From Sphingomonas sp. AX6 (GTDB lineage Bacteria > Pseudomonadota > Alphaproteobacteria > Sphingomonadales > Sphingomonadaceae): 64,000 nt of DNA. Shown here in pieces: positions 53,043 to 61,710 of this stretch (position 1 is the first letter of the stretch; each line of letters opens with the position of its first letter). The translations under genes and the position numbers were made by a program. The stretch lies in contig NZ_LR733979.1 in assembly GCF_902506605.1 (NCBI RefSeq), positions 998,024 through 1,062,023 of the forward strand, given 5' to 3'. The notes under the pieces are model-generated. The model saw only the letters and a list, made by a program, of their open reading frames with translations, did no database searches and was not told the DNA's origin.

Positions 53043-53851
53043 CACCAGCCCCCCGATGCGCCGCCGCCGCCGAACGACCCGCCGCCGCCGGAGAAGCCTC
53101 CACCGCCGAACCCGCCGCCCGAGCCGCCGCCAAAGCCACCGCCGCCCCAGCCGCCGCCCGACGAGCCGCCCCAGGTCGGCCCCCAGATGACGACCGGCGC
53201 GCGACCGCGACGATATTTCTTGCCGCCCGCAGCGCCGATGACGATCGGGACGAGTATGAACAGCAGCACTGCGACCCAGAAGATGATCGCGATCCAGTTG
53301 ACGTCGCCGCCGCCGCGCGACGAGCGGCTGGCCTTGGCCGCCTCCAGCGCACGTGCTTCCGCTTGTTCGAGCGGCAGGCGAAGCTGCTCGGCGATCTGGT
53401 TCGCGCCAGCAACGATCCCTCCGCCCATATCGCCATCGCGAAACGCAGGAAGGATCGTGCCGTTGACGACCTGACTCGCATAGCCATCGGGGATCACAGG
53501 CTCCAGGCCGTAACCGACTTCGATCCGGACGCGGCGCTCATTGGGCGCGACCAGCAGGATGACGCCGTTATTCGCGTCCGACTGCCCGATCTGCCATTCG
53601 CGACCCAGCCGATATCCGTAATCCTCGATCGGATAGCCTTGCAGGTCGGGCACCGTCGCGACCACGAATTGCCGCGACGACGCCGTTTCGATCTCCGCCG
53701 ACAGCGCGGTCAGTTGCGCTTCCTGTTCGGGCGACAGCAATTCCGCCGAATCGACGACGCGCCCCGTCAGCTCGGGAAAGGTCTGCGCCGCTGCCGGGAG
53801 CGCCATGAACAGGGCCAACGCTGCGACGATCCCTCGGATAGAGAGCATCAC
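53042..53851 (-). CDS. TPM-domain protein with Gly-rich C-terminus (YgcG-like)
   Basis: 269 residues. Signal peptide (MLSIRGIVAALALFMALPAAAQ), periplasmic TPM domain (TFPELTGRVVDSAELLSPEQEAQLTAL ... GVILLVAPNERRVRIEVGYGLEPVIPD), a transmembrane helix at about residues 185-207, and a 55-residue tail of Gly/Trp/Phe/Ser repeats (GGGGFGGGSGGG). This layout is that of YgcG-type proteins. ATG 53848 is as likely as 53851. Confidence 0.87.
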   Translation of the reverse strand: MMLSIRGIVAALALFMALPAAAQTFPELTGRVVDSAELLSPEQEAQLTALSAEIETASSRQFVVATVPDLQGYPIEDYGYRLGREWQIGQSDANNGVILLVAPNERRVRIEVGYGLEPVIPDGYASQVVNGTILPAFRDGDMGGGIVAGANQIAEQLRLPLEQAEARALEAAKASRSSRGGGDVNWIAIIFWVAVLLFILVPIVIGAAGGKKYRRGRAPVVIWGPTWGGSSGGGWGGGGFGGGSGGGFGGGGFSGGGGSFGGGGASGGW

Positions 53852-54366
53852 TTGGCGACCTCCTTGTCGGCGAGAACTGAGACGATCGCATCGGTACCGG
53901 CCACGATACCGTCCTGCATCCGGCCCTCGCCAAAGCGGGGTAGAATGCGATCGTCAATGATGGTTTGCGCCCGTGCGTTGGTCATCGTCTTTTCCAGTCC
54001 ATAGCCGACTTCGATCCGCACGCGGCGTTCGGTGGGGGCGACGATCAGCAGAATTCCGTCGTCATGTTCGGCACGCCCGATGCCCCATTGGCGTCCGAGT
54101 GCCAGACCGAATTCCTCGATGCTTTGCCCGCCCAGCGTCGGCACGGTGACGGTCACGAACTGGTTTCCCGTTGCCGCCTCCAGCGCTTCGGACTGGCTGG
54201 AAATCCGTGCTTCCGTCTGATCGTCCAGCAATTCCGCACCATCGACGACGCGGCCCGTGAGTGCCGGATACGACGTCGATACGGGTGCAGCGACGGCATT
54301 GCCGACCGGTGTTGCCGCTGGCCCGGCATCGCACCCGGCCAGCAGCAATGCGAACAACGCCAGCAT
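53848..54366 (-). CDS. TPM-domain lipoprotein
   Basis: 172 residues. Lipobox at LLAGC (Cys12), a Pro/Ala linker, then a TPM domain (SYPALTGRVVDGAELLDDQTEARISSQSEALE ... DDGILLIVAPTERRVRIEVGYGLEKTMTNARAQTIIDDRILP). It is a clear paralogue of the next gene but without membrane helix or Gly tail. It overlaps that gene by 4 bases and follows lemA by 14 bases. Confidence 0.85.
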   Translation of the reverse strand: MLALFALLLAGCDAGPAATPVGNAVAAPVSTSYPALTGRVVDGAELLDDQTEARISSQSEALEAATGNQFVTVTVPTLGGQSIEEFGLALGRQWGIGRAEHDDGILLIVAPTERRVRIEVGYGLEKTMTNARAQTIIDDRILPRFGEGRMQDGIVAGTDAIVSVLADKEVAK

Positions 54367-54380
54367 GACGGGCGTGCGCG

Positions 54381-54971
54381 TCAGTTGCTGTTGCCGAAAT
54401 CGACGGTGGGCGCCTGGTTCGCGCCTGCCTGCGCTTCGAACGGGACCATCGGCTCGGCACCGTGGATCACCTTTGCGCCGATCGCGTCGGGGAAGGTGCG
54501 GATGGTGGTGTTATAGCTGCGGACCGCTTCGTTATAATCGCGCAGCGTGATGTTGATGCGGTTCTCGGTTCCTTCGATCTGGGTCATGAAGGTCTGGAAT
54601 CCCTGCTGGCTTTGCAACTGGGGATAGGCTTCGACCGTCGCCATCAACCGCGATAGCGTGCCGCCAAGCTGCGATTGCGCTGCCTGGAACTGCTGGACCT
54701 TGGCCGGATCGGTCAGGTCGTCGCCGGTGATCTGGATCGCGGTGGCGCGGCTGCGCGCGTCGATGACTTCGGTCAGGATCTGGCGTTCGCTGCCCGCCGC
54801 ACCCTGTACCGTCGCCTGAAGATTGGGGATCAGGTCGGCGCGGCGCTGATAGGCGGCCTGGACATCGGCCCATTTGGCCTTGGCATTTTCCTCTGCCGTC
54901 GGCACGCTGTTGATGCCGCAAGCCGACAGGCTGAGCGCCATAAGACCGATAAATGCGAGACGAATTGACAT
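54381..54971 (-). CDS. LemA family protein
   Basis: 196 residues. N-terminal lipoprotein-like signal (MSIRLAFIGLMALSLSACG), then the LemA coiled domain: AYQRRADLIPNLQATVQGAAGSERQIL, LSRLMATVEAYPQLQSQQGFQTFMTQIEGTENRINITLRDYNEAVRSYNTTIRTFP. Function unresolved. ATG 54971 has AAAGG upstream; an ATG at 54986 is also in frame. First gene of the LemA-TPM unit, divergent from mscL. Confidence 0.9.
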   Translation of the reverse strand: MSIRLAFIGLMALSLSACGINSVPTAEENAKAKWADVQAAYQRRADLIPNLQATVQGAAGSERQILTEVIDARSRATAIQITGDDLTDPAKVQQFQAAQSQLGGTLSRLMATVEAYPQLQSQQGFQTFMTQIEGTENRINITLRDYNEAVRSYNTTIRTFPDAIGAKVIHGAEPMVPFEAQAGANQAPTVDFGNSN

Positions 54972-55080
54972 GCGGTGGCCTTTCATCGCCTAAGTGTTAC
55001 CCGTTGATACGACACCGGATGGGTGGCGTAAAAGCGAAATCGGAATGCACATTGGATCCTCGGGGGCAGGGAGACCGGCA

Positions 55081-55536
55081 ATGTTGAACGAATTCAAGAC
55101 CTTCATCGCGCGCGGCAACGTCATCGACCTGGCGGTCGGCGTGATCATCGGCGGCGCGTTCGCGACGATCACCAAATCGCTGACCGACGATCTGATCATG
55201 CCGGTGGTCGGCTGGCTGTTCGGCGGGCTCGATTTTTCGAGCTTCTTCGTGATCCTTGGCGATGTGCCCGATAGCTATGCCGGATCGCTCACCAATTATG
55301 CCGCGCTGAAGGAAGCAGGCGTGCCGTTGTTGGGATACGGCCAGTTCGTCACGGTCGCGATCAATTTCCTGATCCTGGCGTTCATCATCTTCCTGTTCGT
55401 CAAGGCGGTGAACCGCATGGCGGCAACGATGGAACGCGAAAAGGCCGAAGGAACCGCACCGCCCGCCGCCGATCCCGCCGACATCGTGCTGCTACGTGAG
55501 ATTCGCGACGCGTTGCAGGCGAAGAAGGTCGATTAA
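55081..55536 (+). CDS. mscL: Large-conductance mechanosensitive channel MscL
   Basis: 151 residues. N-terminal amphipathic FKTFIARGNVIDLAVGVIIGGAFATITKSLTDDLIMPVVGWLFGG (TM1, gate), periplasmic loop, TM2 (GQFVTVAINFLILAFIIFLFVKAVN) and a charged C-terminal helix (DIVLLREIRDALQ). Emergency release valve during hypo-osmotic shock. Its stop overlaps the stop of the convergent GH130 gene by 3 bases. Confidence 0.96.
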   Translation: MLNEFKTFIARGNVIDLAVGVIIGGAFATITKSLTDDLIMPVVGWLFGGLDFSSFFVILGDVPDSYAGSLTNYAALKEAGVPLLGYGQFVTVAINFLILAFIIFLFVKAVNRMAATMEREKAEGTAPPAADPADIVLLREIRDALQAKKVD

Positions 55537-56651
55537 AGCCCGAACCGCGCCTTTGGGATGTGGGTGATCCGGCAGGCCAGATCGGCCTCGCCGGACGCGA
55601 CGATGAAATGATCGCCCGCATCGACGATGCCGGTCGTGAAGACGATGTCGCGTAAGTACATCTGGTGATCGATCCGCGCGGTGAGCGTGGGGTTCGCCTC
55701 GATCAGCGGTGCGTGGTCGGTGGCGATGGTGCGCGAGGGGTCGCGGGCGTCGAGCAGGCTCCAATAGGTGCGGTAGGTGCCGACGCTGTCGTTGGGCTCG
55801 ACCCCGTGCCACAGGGTCAGCCAGCCGCGTTCCGTCAGGATGGGAGGCGCGCCGCCGCCGATGCGCGCGGTCGCCAGGGTTGCGGCGTGCGGGCGTATGC
55901 CGGGTTCCAGATGCGGCTTCCAATGTAGCGCGTCGGGGGAAGTCGCGAGGTTGATCGACGGGCCTGCGCGCCAGTCGCTGCCCGGGGGATAGGCGAAGAA
56001 GGACGCGCCCAGCGGTCGGGTCTGCGCCCAATATTGCCCGTCGATCCGCCCTTCGAAGAGCAGCATGTCCTTGTTCTGATGGTCGAGCACGACGCCTTCG
56101 AACCGCCAGTCCCTCGCGTTGGTGCTCGAATAGAGGGTAGTCGATTGCCGCTCGGGGCTGACCGAGCAGGTGGTCATCCACCAGCGATCGTCGATGTGGC
56201 TGATCCGCGCGTCTTCGATCCCATAGCATTGCACGGCATGTTGCGGAGCGATGGCGCGGTCGTAATCGAAGGCGATCACCTCCAGCCCGTCGGGGGACAG
56301 TTCGACGGGCAGCAGCCAGGAGAGCGAGGTCAGCGCCATCACGTCCCAGCCACCCGCGTCCTTCACACGGAAGGTGCGGGGGTCATCCATCTCGACGGCG
56401 TCGAGCGGCCAGTGGTCCAGCACGTAGTGACCCGCTTCCCAGCGAATCGCACGAGCATGGCCGTCCTTCACGGGCTCGCGGAGCGCCTCGGCTATGCGGA
56501 CCATCAGCAGCAGATTGCCATTGGGCAACCGCGTCAGTCCGGGATTGAACGCGCCCAGCACATAGGTTTCCGCATCCAGATCGCGGAGCGGCGAGCGGGT
56601 CGGGTCGATAGCGTCGGGGGTAATCACCAGCCGGTCGGTCGCGAACGTCAT
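55533..56651 (-). CDS. Glycoside hydrolase family 130-like protein (beta-mannoside hydrolase or phosphorylase)
   Basis: 372 residues. Five-bladed propeller signatures of GH130: GAFNPGLTRLPNGNLLLMVRIAE, GIEDARISHIDDRWWMTTCSVSPE, DHQNKDMLLFEGRIDGQYWAQTRP, and GGGAPPILTERGWLTLWHG. The Asp in IEDARI fits the conserved proton donor of the family. Phosphorylase versus hydrolase cannot be decided without a structural alignment. No sugar transport or regulatory genes lie beside it. Confidence 0.82.
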   Translation of the reverse strand: MTFATDRLVITPDAIDPTRSPLRDLDAETYVLGAFNPGLTRLPNGNLLLMVRIAEALREPVKDGHARAIRWEAGHYVLDHWPLDAVEMDDPRTFRVKDAGGWDVMALTSLSWLLPVELSPDGLEVIAFDYDRAIAPQHAVQCYGIEDARISHIDDRWWMTTCSVSPERQSTTLYSSTNARDWRFEGVVLDHQNKDMLLFEGRIDGQYWAQTRPLGASFFAYPPGSDWRAGPSINLATSPDALHWKPHLEPGIRPHAATLATARIGGGAPPILTERGWLTLWHGVEPNDSVGTYRTYWSLLDARDPSRTIATDHAPLIEANPTLTARIDHQMYLRDIVFTTGIVDAGDHFIVASGEADLACRITHIPKARFGL

Positions 56652-56683
56652 TCCGCGCAAATCCTGAACCGAGGAGAAACCTC

Positions 56684-56757
56684 TGGAGCGGGTAACGGGA
56701 ATCGAACCCGTGTATTCAGCTTGGAAGGCTGCTGCACTACCATTGTGCTATACCCGC
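56684..56757 (-). tRNA. tRNA-Gly (anticodon UCC)
   Basis: Minus strand: 7-bp acceptor GCGGGTA/TACCCGC (56757-56751, 56694-56688), anticodon loop CTTCCAA with TCC at 56723-56725, T-arm CGGGTTCGATTCCCG and genomically encoded CCA at 56684-56686. Length 74 with CCA. A TTGCGC followed by CTAATC upstream could be its promoter. Confidence 0.97.
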
Positions 56758-56862
56758 TCACTGGGTTCGGAGGCGATTAGCGAACCGACCCCGCCCGCGC
56801 AAGTTCCCCGATCGCGCGAAATACTGGCGTTGCGGCGAAATCTTGCATATCAGCCCGCCCCT

Positions 56863-58203
56863 ATGGCCCGGATCGAAACCCCAAAGCGCGTGCGCGGCAC
56901 GCAGGACATCGCGTTCGAGGATCAGCGCCGGTTCGGCCATGTCGTCGACACGTTCGACCGGGTGCGGCGGCTTTATTGCTTCGGACGCGTCGAACTGCCG
57001 GTGTTCGAGGCGACGCAGGTGTTCGCGCGGACGATGGGCGAGACGTCGGATGTGGTGTCGAAGGAGATGTACACCTTTCCCGATCGCGGCGGCGACCTGC
57101 TCACGCTGCGTCCCGAATTCACCGCCGGGATCGCGCGCGCGTTCATCACCGAAGGCTGGCAGCAGCACGCGCCGATGAAGATCGCGACGCATGGCCCGGT
57201 GTTTCGCTACGAACGCCCGCAAAAGGGGCGGTATCGCCAGTTCCACCAGATCGACGCCGAGATCATCGGCGCGCCGGAACCGCAGGCCGACGTGGAACTG
57301 CTGGTGCTCGCCGACCAGTTGCTGCGCGAGCTTGGCATCAGCGAGGGCGTGACGCTCCAGCTCAACACGCTGGGCGATGCCGAGACGCGCGACGCGTGGC
57401 GCGAAGCGCTGGTCGCGCATTTCGAGGCGCATCGCGGGGAATTGTCGGAGGACAGCCTGGCGCGGCTGGAGAAGAATCCGCTGCGGATTCTGGATTCGAA
57501 AGATCCTCGCGACCGGCCGATCGCTGATTCTGCGCCGGATATCGATGCGTATCTGACCGAGGAAGCGGCGGCGTTCTTCAAGGCGGTGAAAGATGGACTG
57601 CGAGCGGCCGATGTTGATTTCAAGCGCAACCCGCGTTTGGTGCGTGGACTGGACTATTACCGGCATACTGCGTTCGAGTTTGTCACTGATCGACTGGGCG
57701 CGCAGGGAACAGTGCTTGCAGGCGGGCGCTATGACGGGCTGATCGAGAGTTTGGGCGGGAGCCCGACACCAGGGGTCGGCTGGGCTGCTGGAATCGAGCG
57801 GTTGCAGATGCTGCTGCCCGATATTGGTAAGCCTTTGCGTAGTGTCGCGATTGTTATCGAGAGCGATCACCCGCGCTTGAACAGTTTAGGAAGAGATCTG
57901 GTTCGGCAGGTGCGCGGAAACGACATGCCTGCAATGTTGTTCGCCGACGGCAATCTTAAAAAGCGTGCTGACAAAGCCGCACGGACGTCCGCAGACTATT
58001 TAGTTTCTATCCGGGAATCTGATGAACCCGATTTCTTCGTGCTATCGGTTAAACGGCGACTCAATGATCGTTTCCGTACGCGCGGTCGTCTAAATATCGC
58101 GCTGAAAGCCTACCTTCGTAAGCGGTTCGATGTGTCTCCGCAAACGTGGTTGGCTTTAGTCGAGCATGGCGGGCAACTACTCTTGCCGTTTCGCGCGAAA
58201 TGA
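56863..58203 (+). CDS. hisS: Histidyl-tRNA synthetase with compositionally atypical C-terminal region
   Basis: 446 residues; charges tRNA-His. Class II catalytic core is complete: [22 protein letters not shown], motif 2 [20 protein letters not shown], the histidine motif [14 protein letters not shown], and motif 3 [15 protein letters not shown]. The anticodon-binding domain (from about residue 325) keeps [20 protein letters not shown] but then diverges, with a basic stretch ([16 protein letters not shown]) and an unusual 24-residue tail ([23 protein letters not shown]). Base composition falls from about 72% GC in the core to about 50% in 57,841-58,200. It overlaps prfA. Confidence 0.93.
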   Translation: MARIETPKRVRGTQDIAFEDQRRFGHVVDTFDRVRRLYCFGRVELPVFEATQVFARTMGETSDVVSKEMYTFPDRGGDLLTLRPEFTAGIARAFITEGWQQHAPMKIATHGPVFRYERPQKGRYRQFHQIDAEIIGAPEPQADVELLVLADQLLRELGISEGVTLQLNTLGDAETRDAWREALVAHFEAHRGELSEDSLARLEKNPLRILDSKDPRDRPIADSAPDIDAYLTEEAAAFFKAVKDGLRAADVDFKRNPRLVRGLDYYRHTAFEFVTDRLGAQGTVLAGGRYDGLIESLGGSPTPGVGWAAGIERLQMLLPDIGKPLRSVAIVIESDHPRLNSLGRDLVRQVRGNDMPAMLFADGNLKKRADKAARTSADYLVSIRESDEPDFFVLSVKRRLNDRFRTRGRLNIALKAYLRKRFDVSPQTWLALVEHGGQLLLPFRAK

Positions 58204-59276
58204 CCCGCATCCCCGCTGACCGCATCGCCGCGATTGAGGCGCGGCGGGATGAGTTGCAGGCGCAGATGGCGACCGGTGATCTGCCGGGCGATCGTTTCGT
58301 TGCGGTGTCCAAGGAATATGCCGAGCTGGAACCCGTCGCCGCGGCGGCGGGGCAGGTGCGGCGGTTGCGCGCGGAAGGCCAGTCGCTCGACGCGATGACG
58401 CGCGATGGTGATGCCGAGTTGCGGGCGATGGCCTCGGAAGAATTGCGCGCGAATGAGACGGCGCTGGAAGCGGCGGAACATGCGCTGGCGCTGGCGCTGC
58501 TGCCGCGCGATGCCGCCGATGCGCGGCCGGCGATGCTCGAAATTCGGGCCGGGACCGGGGGCGACGAGGCGGCGTTGTTCGCGGGCGACCTGATGCGGAT
58601 GTACCAGCGCTATGCCGATGCGCAGGGGTGGAAGGTCGAGCTGATCTCCGCCAGTGCGTCGGAAGCGGGGGGATACAAGGAAGTCGTCGCGTCGGTGAAC
58701 GGCGTGGGCGTGTTCGCGCGGATGAAGTTCGAAAGCGGCGTCCACCGGGTCCAGCGCGTGCCTGTCACCGAAAGCGGCGGGCGCATCCATACCTCCGCCG
58801 CGACGGTCGCGGTGCTGCCCGAGGCGGAGGAAGTCGATCTCCACATCGACGACAAGGATCTGCGGATCGATATCTATCGATCGTCCGGCGCGGGCGGGCA
58901 GCATGTGAACACGACCGATTCGGCGGTGCGGATCATCCATTTGCCCACCGGCATCACCGTGATCCAGCAAGACCAACGATCCCAGCACAAGAATCGCGAC
59001 AAGGCGATGAAGGTGCTGCGCACGCGACTGTACGAGGCCGAGCGCGAGAAGCTGGCGTCCGAACGCGCGGGCGCGCGCAAGTCTATGGTCGGATCGGGCG
59101 ACCGGTCGGAGCGGATTCGGACCTATAATTTCCCGCAAGGCCGGGTGACCGATCACCGGATCAACCTGACGCTGCACCGGTTGCCCGAAATTTTGGAAGG
59201 CCAGATGGACGAACTGGTCGGGGCGCTGATGGCCGCGGACGAGGCGGACCGGCTGGCGCAGTTGGATGGGGGTTGA
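58200..59276 (+). CDS. prfA: Peptide chain release factor 1
   Basis: Terminates translation at UAA/UAG. 358 residues: recognition motif PVT at 188-190 within [23 protein letters not shown], catalytic GGQ at 232-234 ([17 protein letters not shown]), and the C-terminal block [24 protein letters not shown]. The start overlaps the hisS stop by 4 bases. It is followed by prmC, which methylates its GGQ Gln, after a repeat pair. Confidence 0.97.
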   Translation: MTRIPADRIAAIEARRDELQAQMATGDLPGDRFVAVSKEYAELEPVAAAAGQVRRLRAEGQSLDAMTRDGDAELRAMASEELRANETALEAAEHALALALLPRDAADARPAMLEIRAGTGGDEAALFAGDLMRMYQRYADAQGWKVELISASASEAGGYKEVVASVNGVGVFARMKFESGVHRVQRVPVTESGGRIHTSAATVAVLPEAEEVDLHIDDKDLRIDIYRSSGAGGQHVNTTDSAVRIIHLPTGITVIQQDQRSQHKNRDKAMKVLRTRLYEAEREKLASERAGARKSMVGSGDRSERIRTYNFPQGRVTDHRINLTLHRLPEILEGQMDELVGALMAADEADRLAQLDGG

Positions 59277-59302
59277 CCGTTGCACCAATTCGCCTCCGTC
59301 AT

Positions 59303-59379
59303 CCGTTCGTTTCGAGCGAAGTCGAGAAACGCGACCGGAACGCTCACAGGCGTTTCTCGACGTCGCTCGAAACGAACGG
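59303..59379. repeat. REPIN-like inverted repeat pair, family E (CCGTTCGTTTCGAGCGAAG...)
   Basis: 30-base arms at 59303-59332 and 59350-59379 with one mismatch, in the 112-base gap between prfA and prmC. Confidence 0.9.
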
Positions 59380-59388
59380 GTTAGGGTG

Positions 59389-60207
59389 GTGAGTATCGCT
59401 GCTGTCCTGTCCGAGGCCGCCGCCCAGCTCTCCGCCATCTCCGACACCCCCCGGCTCGATGCCGAATTGCTGTTGGCGCACGCGTTGGGATGTTCGCGCG
59501 AGGCGATGTTGCTTGGAAAACTGGATGAGCCGGTGCCGCCCGCATTCCACGCACTGTTCGCGCGGCGGATGGCGCATGAGCCAGTCGCCTATATCACTGG
59601 CACGCGCGCCTTCTGGACGATCGATCTGGCGGTTGGTCCGGGCGTGCTGATCCCACGTGCAGACAGCGAGACGCTGATCGAGGCGGCGGTGGCGTATTTC
59701 GGCGACCGCACGCCCGCGACGATCCTCGATCTCGGCACCGGGCCGGGGACGTTGTTGCTCGCGGCGCTCGCGGAGTGGTCCGATGCGATGGGACTCGGCG
59801 TCGATTCGTCGGAAGCTGCACTTGATTACGCGCGGCGTAACGGTGACCGGATTGCGTCGGACAGGGCGAAATTTCGTCTTGGCGACTGGGGCGTGGGGAT
59901 CGATGCCCGCTTCGATCTGGTGCTGTGCAATCCGCCCTATGTCGAGGCTGACGCGATACTCGACGCTCAGGTCGCTGCGTATGAACCGGGTTCAGCGCTT
60001 TATGCCGGGGCCGACGGGCTGGACGATTACCGGCGGATTGCGCCGCAATTGCCGGGGCTGGTTGCGCCGGGCGGGGTTGCGATCCTCGAGATGGGTCACA
60101 CCCAGCGGGAAAGCGTCACCGCATTGCTCGAAGTCCATGGCGCGACGGTCGCGTGCCGCCGCGACCTGGGCGGGCGGCCCCGTGCCCTGATCGCCACATA
60201 TGGTTGA
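59389..60207 (+). CDS. prmC: Release factor glutamine methyltransferase
   Basis: 272 residues. Methylates the GGQ glutamine of release factors. SAM motif I ILDLGTGPGTLLLAAL, substrate motif NPPY (VLCNPPYVEADAIL), N-terminal helical domain RLDAELLLAHALG. GTG start at 59389 (or 59386); there is no ATG before the conserved region. It lies downstream of prfA, as expected. Confidence 0.93.
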   Translation: MSIAAVLSEAAAQLSAISDTPRLDAELLLAHALGCSREAMLLGKLDEPVPPAFHALFARRMAHEPVAYITGTRAFWTIDLAVGPGVLIPRADSETLIEAAVAYFGDRTPATILDLGTGPGTLLLAALAEWSDAMGLGVDSSEAALDYARRNGDRIASDRAKFRLGDWGVGIDARFDLVLCNPPYVEADAILDAQVAAYEPGSALYAGADGLDDYRRIAPQLPGLVAPGGVAILEMGHTQRESVTALLEVHGATVACRRDLGGRPRALIATYG

Positions 60208-60488
60208 AAAAGCCGAAGAGGCGGCGCATATTGTGCTTGGCGATCAACGCCCCAGCGGTTAAGAACCGGCTTGGGGCAAGCGTTTTCTCCCTTAAATCGT
60301 TGAAAACGCGCAGATTGACCCGATCCATGTCATGCAGCCGCTGTCGTCCGGCGGCGCTGGCGCGCAGGCATGTTGGCCCGGTGGGACCGGGTCGGCGTGT
60401 ATATGGGCACGCATCCGCTGGCTGCTTCGGCGGCCTCCGGCCAAGGGTTCTGGTGAACAGGACGTTCTAGAATTAGGACAAGGCGAAC
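60208..60488 (+). other. Structured spacer before the DUF4167 gene
   Basis: 281 bases without a gene. Several hairpins can form: GCGTTTTC/GAAAACGC (60280-60287, 60302-60309), CCCGGT/ACCGGG around 60377-60391 and GGCC..GGCC elements near the end. It may be a long 5' leader, an unrecognised small RNA, or simply the promoter region. Confidence 0.4.
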
Positions 60489-61403
60489 TTGATCAATAAT
60501 CGTCAAGCCGGCCGCCGTCGCGGTCGTGGTGGGCAGCGCCCGCAAGGTGGTGGTGGCAACGCAGGTCGCGGAGGCGGCGATAGCGGCAATCGCATCGACA
60601 GCCGGGCACGCGGCAATGCGCCCCAATTGCTCGAAAAGTACAAGAATCTGGCGCGCGATGCCCAGATGGCGGGCGACCGCGTCAACACAGAATATTATCT
60701 GCAATTCGCCGACCATTATTTCCGCGTGCTGAGCGACAATCGCGCACGCCAGGAAGAGCAGAACGGCACGCAGGGTCAGCCCCGCCGCGGTCGCGACGAC
60801 TTTACCAACGCCGGCGACGATGATGACGGTGAGGATTACAACACCGACATCTCCAACATGGACGATGATGATCGCGGCCAGCAGCGCGATGCCCGCGGCG
60901 ACCGCGACGGCAATCGCGACCGCCAGGACCGCGACGATCGTGGCAATGGCCGCGAGCGGGGCGAACGCAACGACCGCAATGATCGGGACGTCCGGGGGGA
61001 TCGCAATGATCGTCCGCAGCGCACCGAGCGTCCGGAGCGTAACGATCGCCCGGAACGTAGCGAGCGGGCTGAACGTCCCGAGCGGAACGAACGCAACGAC
61101 CGTCCCGAACGCGAAGCGCGTCGTCCGCGCCGTGAAGAAGGCGATAGCCAGCCGCGCGACGCCGCCCCGGTCCAGACCGAAGCGGTTGCCGAGGAAGCAC
61201 CTGCACCGGCACGCCGTCGCGGTCGTCCGCCGCGTGCCAAGGTCGAGGAAAGCAGCGACGCTGGGTTCGACGCCGCCATTCTGCCGCCCGCCTTGTCGGT
61301 GTCGGCAAGCGATAGTGCCGCGGCCGAGAGCGAGGAAGAACGGCCCCGCCGCCGTCGCCGGGTAACGCGCGACGAAGGCGATGTGTCTGCCGACGCGGCC
61401 TGA
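60489..61403 (+). CDS. DUF4167 domain protein with Arg/Asp-rich repeats
   Basis: 304 residues from a TTG start (LINNRQAGRRRGRGG); no better start is seen. The N-terminal basic Gly/Arg tract leads into the DUF4167 core (NAPQLLEKYKNLARDAQMAGDRVNTEYYLQFADHYFRVLSDN). Residues ~115-220 are a low-complexity charged region of RNDR, RPER and DRDGNRD units, followed by Pro/Ala/Glu-rich sequence with GRPPRAK. RNA or nucleic-acid binding is suggested by the composition only. It follows prfA-prmC, as in other alphaproteobacteria. Confidence 0.88.
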   Translation: MINNRQAGRRRGRGGQRPQGGGGNAGRGGGDSGNRIDSRARGNAPQLLEKYKNLARDAQMAGDRVNTEYYLQFADHYFRVLSDNRARQEEQNGTQGQPRRGRDDFTNAGDDDDGEDYNTDISNMDDDDRGQQRDARGDRDGNRDRQDRDDRGNGRERGERNDRNDRDVRGDRNDRPQRTERPERNDRPERSERAERPERNERNDRPEREARRPRREEGDSQPRDAAPVQTEAVAEEAPAPARRRGRPPRAKVEESSDAGFDAAILPPALSVSASDSAAAESEEERPRRRRRVTRDEGDVSADAA

Positions 61404-61425
61404 TCTGTCAGCGATCGAATGAAAC

Positions 61426-61458
61426 AAGGCCGGTGTCCGAAAGGGTGCCGGCCTTTTT
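61426..61458 (+). terminator. Rho-independent terminator of the DUF4167 gene
   Basis: Stem AAGGCCGG / CCGGCCTT (61426-61433, 61448-61455), extended by G-T pairs, followed by a T-run (61454-61458), 23 bases after the stop codon. Confidence 0.88.
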
Positions 61459-61495
61459 CGTTTTACTGGCTTATCCAAAGTCTGAACCACCCCTT

Positions 61496-61580
61496 CCCGT
61501 TCGCATTGAGCTTGTCGAAATGCTGTCCTTCTTGGCTACGCAAGAAAGGACTGTGCTTCGACAAGCTCAGCACGAACGGG
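61496..61580. repeat. REPIN-like inverted repeat pair, family D
   Basis: Arms at 61496-61533 and 61542-61580, related to 31363-31448 and 51720-51803, just after the DUF4167 terminator. Confidence 0.88.
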
Positions 61581-61710
61581 GATGAGTTGGGTGCATCACC
61601 TCCCATCGGCCCTTTTGTGTTGGGCGAGGTAACCAAGCCAAAACCTTTTCCCCCTTCGCAAGCTCGCCCAACCTGTTAGGCTCGGGTTCGACCTGAGGGG
61701 GGAGTGTGCG

